The notes below the pieces were generated by a model, which saw nothing but the letters and a program-made list of their open reading frames with translations, made no database searches and had not been told where the DNA came from. A program made the position numbers and the translations under genes. A stretch of 41,360 nt of DNA from Gemmatimonadota bacterium (GTDB taxonomy: Bacteria; Gemmatimonadota; Gemmatimonadetes; Gemmatimonadales; Gemmatimonadaceae): NCBI GenBank assembly GCA_028287225.1, contig JAQBPZ010000111.1:1-41360 (forward strand). Reading direction: 5' to 3'. Below are positions 24,429-30,994 of this stretch, one piece after another. Positions within the stretch are counted from its first letter, which is position 1. The number at the start of each line of letters is the position of its first letter.

Positions 24429-25285
24429 GGAGCCACCATCGGCACGTGCAGCAGCACGTTGTCGATCAGGCGCACGGCACCGAAGCGGGCGGCGAGCGCA
24501 ACGAGCGCGTCCCCGGCGACCACGGTCACCGGGGCGAGCGTGTCCGTCGACACCACCGCGAGATATTCCGCCTGCACGCCGCGCGCGGCGAGCACCGCGC
24601 GCGCGCGCGCGAGCAGGCGCGCGACGTCGCGCTCGCCGTGCTCCACATCCGCCTCCATCCCGCGCAGCGCCGCGTACAGCACCGGCGCGCGGGACCGCGC
24701 CTCGCGATCGAGCAGCACGTTGCGGCTCGACATCGCCAGGCCGTCGGCCTCGCGCACCGTGGGGCAGACCTCGATGCGCACGGGCATGTCGAGGTCGCGC
24801 GCCATGCGACGGATGAGCAGTGCCTGCTGCGCATCCTTCTGCCCGAAGAACGCGTCGTCGGGCTGGGCCATGTTGAAGAGCTTCGCCACCACGGTGGCCA
24901 CACCACGGAAGTGCGCGGGGCCGCGCACCACTCCCTCCAGCGGCTCCGACACGCCGGCCACCTCGACCATCGTCGCGAACCCCGGGGGATAGACCTCCTC
25001 CACCGCAGGGGCGAAGAGGAGGTCGGCGCCCGCGCCCTCGGCGAGCCTCGCGTCGCGGGCCTCGTCGCGCGGATAGCGCTGGAGGTCTGCGGCCTCGTTG
25101 AACTGCGTCGGGTTCACGAACAGCGTGACGATCACCAGGCCGCAGCGCTCGCGCGCGCGTCGCATGAGGCTCAGGTGTCCCTCGTGGAATGCACCCATCG
25201 TGGGGACCAGGCCCACGCGCCGTCCCTCCGCGCGGGCCGTCGCAACCTGCGCGCGCAGCTCCGCCACCGTGCGCACGATCCTCAC
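24425..25285 (-). CDS. panC: Pantoate-beta-alanine ligase
   Basis: A 286-residue enzyme that joins pantoate and beta-alanine with ATP to give pantothenate. The nucleotidyl-transferase signature is clear: VPTMGAFHEGHLSLMRRARE with H-x-G-H, FVNPTQFNEAADLQRYPRD, FFGQKDAQQALLIRRMARDL and the KMSKS-like MSSRNVLLD. The start is taken as the GTG at 25285, which overlaps the upstream stop by four bases (GTGA) and begins the conserved VRIVRTVAELR. A longer frame exists but its extra residues are unlike the family. It is flanked by panB and a DUF2520 protein. No panD or classical panE is in the window. Confidence 0.95.
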   Translation of the reverse strand: MRIVRTVAELRAQVATARAEGRRVGLVPTMGAFHEGHLSLMRRARERCGLVIVTLFVNPTQFNEAADLQRYPRDEARDARLAEGAGADLLFAPAVEEVYPPGFATMVEVAGVSEPLEGVVRGPAHFRGVATVVAKLFNMAQPDDAFFGQKDAQQALLIRRMARDLDMPVRIEVCPTVREADGLAMSSRNVLLDREARSRAPVLYAALRGMEADVEHGERDVARLLARARAVLAARGVQAEYLAVVSTDTLAPVTVVAGDALVALAARFGAVRLIDNVLLHVPMVAP

Positions 25286-26040
25286 CCGGCCGCCTCCACC
25301 CGCTGTGCAGCGAGGCCGCGCGTCGCGGTCGCGAGCGCATCCCACAGCGCCAGGTGCGCTGGAGCGGCCTCGGACACCGCGGCACGCTGCCGTGCGGCGG
25401 TCTGGAGGTCGCCCCGCGCGATCGGCCCGGTCAGCGCACGGCGGGCGCCGAGCGTTTCCCAGTTCTCCACGGTGGATCGGACGAGCGGAGCGAGCGCGTC
25501 GCGGTCCAGCCCGACGCGCGCCGCGAGGTCCTCCGCCATCCCCTCGATGGTGACGAGGAAGTTCGACGCCGCCGACGCCGCGGCGTGATAGAGCGCTCGC
25601 TGCTCGGCGGGAATCGTGCGCGCGCGCATGCCGAGGCGCTCGGCGAGCGCGGACGCGGCGGCATGGGCCCGCGGCGTGCTGCCGTCCACCGCGGCGGTGG
25701 CGCCGGTGAAGCGTGCGCCCGTGCCCACCACGCTCAGGAGCGGATGCAGCAGGAAGCGCTCGTGCGGTGCGAGCAGCGCGAGCTCGGCGGAGGCGCTGGT
25801 GTGGCCGACGAGTGGTCCGCGCACGATGGCGCCCGCCGCCGCGGCGATCTCGCGGTCCGGCACGCAGAGGAGGACCAGCGCGGCCCCCGCACCGGTGGCG
25901 CCCCGTCCCGCCGGCCCCCGCACCGCGACACCCGCCTCGCGCAGCGCTTCGGTGATCGCCGCTCCCATGCGGCCCTGCCCCACCACGTCACACCACCCGT
26001 CGAGGAGTCCGGTCGTCATGACGGGAATATAACCGGACAT
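25282..26040 (-). CDS. Rossmann-fold/DUF2520 protein of the pantothenate operon
   Basis: A 252-residue protein with an N-terminal NAD(P)-binding fold (VVGQGRMGAAITEALREAGV, then LVLLCVPDREIAAAA) and a helical C-terminal DUF2520 domain (AEQRALYHAAASAASNFLVT, GLDRDALAPLVRSTVENW). This is the layout of 6-phosphogluconate-dehydrogenase-like reductases, related to ketopantoate reductase PanE. The gene overlaps panC by four bases. A role as the ketopantoate reductase that would complete the pathway is plausible but inferred. The first ATG at 26040 is given; a second ATG at 26019 (MTTGLLDGW) is an equal candidate. A -10-like TATATT lies between the two. Confidence 0.75.
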   Translation of the reverse strand: MSGYIPVMTTGLLDGWCDVVGQGRMGAAITEALREAGVAVRGPAGRGATGAGAALVLLCVPDREIAAAAGAIVRGPLVGHTSASAELALLAPHERFLLHPLLSVVGTGARFTGATAAVDGSTPRAHAAASALAERLGMRARTIPAEQRALYHAAASAASNFLVTIEGMAEDLAARVGLDRDALAPLVRSTVENWETLGARRALTGPIARGDLQTAARQRAAVSEAAPAHLALWDALATATRGLAAQRVEAAG

Positions 26041-26068
26041 CAGGGGCGGGCAGCACGTCGAAGCAGCA

Positions 26069-26102
26069 AACCGACGGGCGGCGAAGCCGCCGCCCGTCGG
26101 TT
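26069..26102 (-). terminator. Terminator hairpin after the EF-G2-like gene
   Basis: AACCGACGGGCGGC (26069-26082) pairs exactly with GCCGCCCGTCGGTT (26089-26102) around a 6-base loop. It begins 7 bases downstream of the EF-G2 stop on the minus strand and is followed there by the modestly T-rich TTGCTGCTTCG. It separates this gene from the pantothenate operon. Confidence 0.7.
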
Positions 26103-26108
26103 CAAGCG

Positions 26109-28196
26109 TCAGCGCATTCCCGCTTCCTCCACCACCTTCTGCGCGGCGTCGTTCGGCATCTCCTCATAGCCGCTGAAGTGGCGCCTGAAGAGTGCGCGGC
26201 CGTGGGTCATCGACTGGAGGGCGCTGGCGTACAGGTGCAGTTCGGACTGCGGCACCACCGCGCGCACGCGGGTGCCGGGGGCGCCCTCCGCGGTCTCCGT
26301 CCCCAGGATATGTCCGCGGCGCGCCGACAGGTCGCCGAGCACGTCGCCCAGGGATTCCTCCGGCGTCACGATCTCCACCTCGTCCAGCGGCTCGAGCAGC
26401 ACCGGCTTGCACTTCGGTGCGATCGTGCGGAACGCCTGGATGCCCGCCATCCGGAACGACATCTCGTTGGAATCCACCGTGTGGTACGAGCCGTCGTAGA
26501 GCTCCACCGTGAAGTCCACGAGCGGGAAGCCCGCGAGCACGCCGCGCTCGGCCGCTTCGTGGATGCCCTTCTCCACCGCCGGGATGAACTTGCTGGGAAT
26601 CGCCCCCCCGACGAACTGGTCGGCGAACTGGATTACCTGCCCGCGGTCGGCCGGCGCGATCCGTACCCAGCAGTCGCCGAACTGCCCGCGGCCCCCCGAC
26701 TGCTTCTTGTGTCGCCCCTGGCCCTCCGCCCGCACCCGGATCGTCTCGCGATACGCGATGCGGGGGCGCCGCAGCTCCGCCGCCACCCCGCACTTCCGGC
26801 GCAGCTTCGCCAGCGCGATCTCGAGATGCCGCTCGCCCATGCCCGCGAGGATCGTCTCGTGGGTCTCCACGTTGTAGCGCGTCTGGAGCGTCGGGTCCTC
26901 GTCGTGGAGGCGATGCAGCCCTGCCTGCAGCTTTTCCTCGTCGGCGCGGTTGGTGGCGAAGATCGCCATCTCCACGAGCGGCTCGGGATACTGCACCTGC
27001 GGCAGCCGCACCGGGTGCGCGCGCGTGGACAGCGTGTCGTTCGTGTGGGTGTTGCGCAGCCGCGCGACGCAGCCGATGTCGCCCGCGTGCAGGCGCGGGA
27101 CCTCCACGCGCTCGCGCCCCTGCGGCGCGGCGAGGTGATTGAGCTTCTCGCCCACGTCGCGCGTCGCGTTGAACACCTCGTCGCCGCTCGCCACGCTCCC
27201 TGAGAGGATGCGGAAGATGCTCACCTCGCCCACGTGCGGCTCGCTCTGGGTCTTGATCACCAGCGCCGAGAACGGCGCGGCGTCGTCCGCGTGGATCTGG
27301 ACGGTGGCCGCCCCCTCCGCGCCGGTGAAGGCGTGCACCTCCTCCATCTCGTACGCGCTCGGCATCAGCTCCACGATCGTCGAGAGCACGGCGCGCGTGC
27401 CGTAGCCGAGCGTGGCGCTCACGCAGAACAGGGGGAAGAGCTCCAGCCGCTTCACCGCCTCCCGCATCGCGGCGATCGCCTCGTCGCGGCTGATCTCCCC
27501 GCCGTTCAGGTATCGCTCGAGCAGCTCGTCATCAGTTGACGCGATCGTCTCGATGAGCTCCGCGTGGTACCGGTCGAACTGCGGACGCACCTCCTCGGGC
27601 ACCGCCGTCTCCGTGTAGCCGCCGCTCCGTCCGCCGGCGGTGTAGACGTGCGCCACGCCGTCGAAGAGGTTGACGACGCCGTGAAAGTCGGCGCCGCTGC
27701 CCACCGGCACCTCGATCGGGATCACCTTGGTCGTGAGCGTCGAGCGGATCCGGCGATAGATCGCGTCGAAGTCCGCGTGCTCCTTGTCCATCATCGAGAC
27801 CACGAAGAGCACGGGATCACCGCGCGTCAGCGCCTCGCGGAACATCCGCTCCGTGCCGACCTCGATCCCCGCGGTGGCGCTGATCACGCAGAGCGCGCCG
27901 TCGGCCGCGGCGAGGCCCGCGATCGCGTCGCCCTGGAAGTCCAGGAAGCCCGGGGTATCCAGCAGGTTGATCTTGGTGCCGGCCCACTCGGCATGCGCGC
28001 AGCCGAGGTTGATGGAGTAGCCCCGCTCCACCTCTTCCGGCGCCGTGTCCGTGAGGGTCGTGCCCTCGGCGATGGAGCCGTGGCGGCGGGTGGTGCCCGA
28101 CGCGAACGCCAGCGCGTCCACCAGCGTGGTCTTGCCACTGCCCCCGTGTCCCACCACGGCGATGTTGCGGATGCTCGATGCCCGGTACGCTCGCAT
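26109..28196 (-). CDS. EF-G2-like translational GTPase
   Basis: A 695-residue elongation-factor-G family protein. The GTP motifs are G1 GHGGSGKT (16-23), G3 DTPGF (80-84), and a G4 in which the usual N-K-x-D reads S-M-M-D (134-137, in FVVSMMDKEHADF). Domains III-V follow, with GMGERHLEIALAKLRRKCGV, GRHKKQSGGRGQFGDCWVRI, and a C-terminal domain ending in HGRALFRRHFSGYEEMP. These features match the EF-G2/EF-G-like branch rather than canonical FusA. Its role may be ribosome rescue or translocation under special conditions, but this is uncertain. The ATG at 28196 has GAGG eleven bases upstream and starts the conserved RASSIRNIAVVGH. A leader ORF with a terminator lies directly upstream. Confidence 0.85.
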   Translation of the reverse strand: MRAYRASSIRNIAVVGHGGSGKTTLVDALAFASGTTRRHGSIAEGTTLTDTAPEEVERGYSINLGCAHAEWAGTKINLLDTPGFLDFQGDAIAGLAAADGALCVISATAGIEVGTERMFREALTRGDPVLFVVSMMDKEHADFDAIYRRIRSTLTTKVIPIEVPVGSGADFHGVVNLFDGVAHVYTAGGRSGGYTETAVPEEVRPQFDRYHAELIETIASTDDELLERYLNGGEISRDEAIAAMREAVKRLELFPLFCVSATLGYGTRAVLSTIVELMPSAYEMEEVHAFTGAEGAATVQIHADDAAPFSALVIKTQSEPHVGEVSIFRILSGSVASGDEVFNATRDVGEKLNHLAAPQGRERVEVPRLHAGDIGCVARLRNTHTNDTLSTRAHPVRLPQVQYPEPLVEMAIFATNRADEEKLQAGLHRLHDEDPTLQTRYNVETHETILAGMGERHLEIALAKLRRKCGVAAELRRPRIAYRETIRVRAEGQGRHKKQSGGRGQFGDCWVRIAPADRGQVIQFADQFVGGAIPSKFIPAVEKGIHEAAERGVLAGFPLVDFTVELYDGSYHTVDSNEMSFRMAGIQAFRTIAPKCKPVLLEPLDEVEIVTPEESLGDVLGDLSARRGHILGTETAEGAPGTRVRAVVPQSELHLYASALQSMTHGRALFRRHFSGYEEMPNDAAQKVVEEAGMR

Positions 28197-28210
28197 GCGT
28201 CTGCCTCGTG

Positions 28211-28387
28211 CTATGAGTAGGTGCCCGCGCACGGAGGCCACTGTCGGGACGCACGAAAAAGGGCGCCTTCGGGGGCGATGCGCGTCGTGCGCGCGTCGCT
28301 CCTGAGGCGCCCTGCTTCTTCGTCCGGCAACACGCGCTCCCGCCCGGAGTCCCCGGGCCTGGAGTGGTGAGTGGAGAGCCGTGGCAT
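28211..28387 (-). CDS. Candidate 58-residue leader peptide upstream of the EF-G2-like gene
   Basis: The ATG at 28387 is preceded by a very strong ribosome site (AGGAGGAGGTG, six bases away). The frame encodes MPRLSTHHSRPGDSGRERVL and continues to a TAG at 28211, 14 bases before the EF-G2 start. The peptide is very rich in Arg (10 of 58) and has no signal peptide, membrane segment or known domain. A hairpin plus T-run sits inside its coding sequence (28256-28312), so ribosome progress on this frame could decide termination. A possible -35 TTGACA lies at 28444-28439 on the same strand, with only a weak -10 (CATCAG) 17 bases later. Whether the peptide is made is unproven. Confidence 0.5.
   Translation of the reverse strand: MPRLSTHHSRPGDSGRERVLPDEEAGRLRSDARTTRIAPEGALFRASRQWPPCAGTYS
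28256..28312 (-). terminator. Intrinsic terminator in the EF-G2 leader (attenuator candidate)
   Basis: Read on the minus strand, GGGCGCCT (28312-28305) pairs with AGGCGCCC (28268-28261). An inner stem CGCGCGTCGC-like (28299-28290 with 28284-28275, one G-T pair) lies within. TTTTT (28260-28256) follows immediately. This is a classical terminator placed about 60 bases before the EF-G2 start and inside the leader ORF. Confidence 0.65.
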
Positions 28388-28501
28388 GGCCCCACCTCCT
28401 CCTGCGGTCGCCCTACTGATGCATCATCCCCGTGGGAGTGTCAAGCAGGCCCAAGGAAACGGGTGGTCCCAGGACTGCGTTTGCGTGATCCCTCAGTCGA
28501 G

Positions 28502-28700
28502 GGGGGAGACCGCATTTGACGGATGCCACGGATCAGAACGGATAACGGCCGCTCTATCAGCCCCGGCGAACCGACCCCGGATCTGGAGCCTCCGGAAATC
28601 ACGGAGGTGTTCGTGGGCGTGGCGCTGTACCCATCCACGACGAGGCCAGCCGAGCGATAATCCGTTTCACCCGTGGCATCCGTCAAATGTTGTCTCCCCC
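28502..28700. repeat. Inverted repeat with 9-bp tandem-word arms (element D)
   Basis: The left arm has GGGGGAGAC (28502-28510) and CATTTGACGGATGCCACGG (28513-28531). The right arm has the exact complements at 28671-28689 and 28692-28700. Beyond these, AACGGAT (left) and ATCCGTTT (right) continue the match. The arms hold three units of an A-C-G-G-A-T word spaced about nine bases apart. The core contains a small hairpin CCTCCG/CGGAGG (28589-28607). It occupies most of the 427-base gene-free stretch 28388-28814, where I see no credible gene. Confidence 0.75.
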
Positions 28701-28731
28701 TTCCAGTGAGGGGCCGGCCCTGGCGATACAG

Positions 28732-28770
28732 GAATGGCCAGGCGCCGGACGAGTCCGGGCCTGGCCATTC
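28732..28770 (-). terminator. 18-bp hairpin after the 28815-29360 gene
   Basis: GAATGGCCAGGC (28732-28743) pairs with GCCTGGCCATTC (28759-28770), and the inner CCGGAC pairs with GTCCGG around GA. One G (28744) is bulged. It lies 45 bases downstream of the minus-strand gene and is a likely terminator for it, though no T-run follows. Confidence 0.6.
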
Positions 28771-28814
28771 ACGAACGAGACGGTGTGCAGGTCAGACGAG
28801 GCAGGCTTCGTCGC

Positions 28815-29360
28815 TCATTCTCCTTCGTACTCGTACGCGAGCGAATCGGCTTCGCGGAGCCGGTCCAGCAGCGATTCCAGCGGAGCGAACACCGGCGCCG
28901 CCAGGCCGGCGACCGGCTCCAGCGAGATGGTGATCGCGCGCCGAGCGCCTTCGGGCCAGTCGGGCATCGAGAGGCCGGCCACCAGGCGGCGGATCAGCTG
29001 GCCGCACTCGCTCAGCAGCTGCGTCGCCGTACCGTGCAGGATGTCCAGCGGGATCTCGAGATCGCGGCTCATCAGCTCACCGGTGCCGACGTCGCGCCAC
29101 GCCGCATCACCGATGGCGCCGTGCTCCGCCCACACGCCGAGATGGCGGATGGCGTTCGGGTATTCATGTCCTTCGCCGGTGCGGTGCGACTCCACCGCGG
29201 CCGCCAGCGCGAGCGCCAGCAGCTCCGGGCTCGGCACGCCGTACAGCGTCACGATGTCACGCGCGGGCCGATTGGACGCGAGCGGGGACGTGACGGAGTT
29301 GACGTGCGCGAGCACCGGCGAATGATCGGGATTCTCGTCGAGCATGACGAGGACGTCCAT
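28815..29360 (-). CDS. Hypothetical soluble protein
   Basis: A 181-residue protein beginning MDVLVMLDENPDHSP. An excellent ribosome site (AGGAGGGGGCA) precedes the ATG at 29360, so this start is preferred to the longer open frame that reaches 29456. The sequence is acidic and mostly helical (SPELLALALAAAVESH, TATQLLSECGQLIRRLVAGL, LESLLDRLREADSLAYEYEG). No signal peptide, membrane segment, metal motif or known domain is recognised. It is a single gene between a terminator hairpin and a membrane-protein gene on the same strand. Function is unknown. Confidence 0.65.
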   Translation of the reverse strand: MDVLVMLDENPDHSPVLAHVNSVTSPLASNRPARDIVTLYGVPSPELLALALAAAVESHRTGEGHEYPNAIRHLGVWAEHGAIGDAAWRDVGTGELMSRDLEIPLDILHGTATQLLSECGQLIRRLVAGLSMPDWPEGARRAITISLEPVAGLAAPVFAPLESLLDRLREADSLAYEYEGE

Positions 29361-29501
29361 TGCCCCCTCCTGAAGTGTGTCCAGCGTTCCGTGCGTCACG
29401 ACGGCCGTCGTTGAAAGGAGTGTCCAACCTGCCTCGACGTCACGAGCGCCTGACACATCGGCCCCCCAGGGGCGCGATGCGGGGCCCGGGATCGGACCTG
29501 G

Positions 29502-30026
29502 TCACTGCTCCGATGCCCGGTCGCGGAGGTGAAAGGCAAAGCGCATTCCAGCGAAGAGGGCGATGCCGGCGGTGAAGTACAGTGCACGCAACTCTCCCAG
29601 CGAGAGCAGCGCGGCCAACCCGCCCGGATTGCGGGCCACGACGTGGAGGTGGAGGAGGTAGCCCGCGAGGGCGACGCCTGCTCCTGCCGCGGCGACACGC
29701 AACGGGCGGTTGGCGGTCGCCAACCGGGCGGTGGCGATTCCTGCCACCGCACTCACCACAAGAACCACCGCACCCCCCAGCGGCGTCACATTTCCAGCGA
29801 CATCCCAGACCTGGTCGGCGCGGGCGCCCACGAGCGTGTGCCCGAGCGCATTCAGCGGCCGCCACGGGGTGCCCGCCCGGCGGCCGATGCCCACCAGCAG
29901 TCCGGTCACGGCCGCCGCGGCCACGAGCCCCGCGACGAGTCCCCGCGCCACGATGCGCGCGAGCGTCGCCTGGGAGGGCGTGGCGGAACGCGGCTCGGCC
30001 GGATGCACGACGGGGGGGATGGTCAC
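29502..30026 (-). CDS. Small multi-pass membrane protein of unknown function
   Basis: A 174-residue protein with about four hydrophobic segments: ARGLVAGLVAAAAVTGLLVG, LGGAVVLVVSAVAGIATARL, VAAAGAGVALAGYLLHLHVV and LYFTAGIALFAGMRFAF. The first 25 residues are polar. The start is a GTG at 30026 without a clear ribosome site, so the true start may lie within the first 20 residues. Loops are short, and no transporter or enzyme signature is seen. It follows the lipoprotein gene across a terminator hairpin and is likely transcribed on its own. Confidence 0.55.
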   Translation of the reverse strand: MTIPPVVHPAEPRSATPSQATLARIVARGLVAGLVAAAAVTGLLVGIGRRAGTPWRPLNALGHTLVGARADQVWDVAGNVTPLGGAVVLVVSAVAGIATARLATANRPLRVAAAGAGVALAGYLLHLHVVARNPGGLAALLSLGELRALYFTAGIALFAGMRFAFHLRDRASEQ

Positions 30027-30063
30027 GCGGACAGAAGGCGAGGTGGGTCGAGGCGGAAAGCGA

Positions 30064-30092
30064 ACGCGCCCGCCGGTGCAGGGCGGGCGCGT
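30064..30092 (-). terminator. Terminator hairpin after the 30116-30799 lipoprotein gene
   Basis: ACGCGCCCGCC (30064-30074) pairs exactly with GGCGGGCGCGT (30082-30092) around a 7-base loop. On the minus strand TCGCTTTCC follows, a weak T-rich tail. It sits 23 bases past the lipoprotein stop. Confidence 0.65.
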
Positions 30093-30115
30093 CGCGTCAG
30101 GTCACGTGCTGGTGC

Positions 30116-30799
30116 TTACTGTATCGGCGGGTTGGCGGAATCGGACGGTGCCCCGCATGTGGCGGCGCTCGGATCGCAGTTCACGCCCCACGAGGTGTAC
30201 CCGCTGAAGTGCTTCACGCGACGGGTGCTGATGCCGGAGCGCGTGTCGACGTACGTCCGCATCGTCGGGTCGCCGATCGACTCGTCGAACACCTGCCCGC
30301 CCAGGGTGGGCGCATAGTAGATCGTGAAGCGCGAGACATCCGTCGCTCCGATCGCGGCCGGCGTGTACATGTAGATCCACACCCAGCGGCTCGCGTCGCT
30401 CGTCGGCACGAAGCGCAGCGGCGTCTTGAAGTCCACCGCCGTGCGTCCGTCGATGACGGTCGTCTCGTACTTGACCGTGATCGGCTTCTTGAGCGGGGCG
30501 CAGGGCGCGTCCCAGTTGTCATAGCCGCTCGTCGACGGCTCGCAGATGCTCCCCTTCGGGAAGACGACCGCGTTGGTGCCGACGAAGAAGATTCCGCCCT
30601 GCGGTCCCACGGTGAACGAGGCAGCCGAGCGGGACGCGGCGCTGGTGTTCAGCGACAGCGACGGGCGGCCGGCGGGGGCGAAGCGCGTCGTCGTCGTGGA
30701 CGACGGCTGCAGCGACGGGGATACGGTGTTGTCCGAGCAGCCAGCCACGACGATCATGGTGATCAGCGTGCTGACCGTCTTCCAGTTGGTACGGCGCAT
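30116..30799 (-). CDS. Lipoprotein with a possible ZU5-like beta domain
   Basis: A 227-residue predicted lipoprotein. MRRTNWKTV plus a hydrophobic run ends in VVAGC, so C21 is the lipidation site. The mature part starts with a Ser/Thr-rich tether. Then VGPQGGIFFVGTNAVVFPKGSI and KKPITVKYETTV follow, a strand pattern like ZU5 domains (G-G, F-P-x-G, then I-T-V). Four cysteines in the mature chain may form disulphides (CEPS, APCAP, NCDPSAATC). ATG at 30799 is chosen because the signal peptide starts there; an ATG 15 bases upstream is possible. A promoter-like site lies about 140 bases upstream. The partner or ligand is unknown. Confidence 0.65.
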   Translation of the reverse strand: MRRTNWKTVSTLITMIVVAGCSDNTVSPSLQPSSTTTTRFAPAGRPSLSLNTSAASRSAASFTVGPQGGIFFVGTNAVVFPKGSICEPSTSGYDNWDAPCAPLKKPITVKYETTVIDGRTAVDFKTPLRFVPTSDASRWVWIYMYTPAAIGATDVSRFTIYYAPTLGGQVFDESIGDPTMRTYVDTRSGISTRRVKHFSGYTSWGVNCDPSAATCGAPSDSANPPIQ

Positions 30800-30940
30800 G
30801 GTAGATACCCGCATGAGGCGGTGAGAATGCGACCATGCCGCTCGGCGTCGAGGCACGGACCGCGTATGAAACCGACGAGACAATTGGTGCTGCACGAGGC
30901 GACCTGCCGCCCCGGTTCAGTACGACCATCCTGGCGAGAG

Positions 30941-30970
30941 CAAATATGCACCTTTCGGGCATTCGGTCAA
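30941..30970 (-). promoter_or_regulatory. Promoter-like site for the 30116-30799 lipoprotein gene
   Basis: On the minus strand TTGACC (30970-30965), an 18-base spacer and TATTTG (30946-30941) occur in an AT-rich patch unusual for this window. A second TTGACA lies slightly upstream. The lipoprotein gene starts about 140 bases downstream. Confidence 0.45.
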
Positions 30971-30994
30971 TAGTGACCTTGCTGTCAAATTTAC

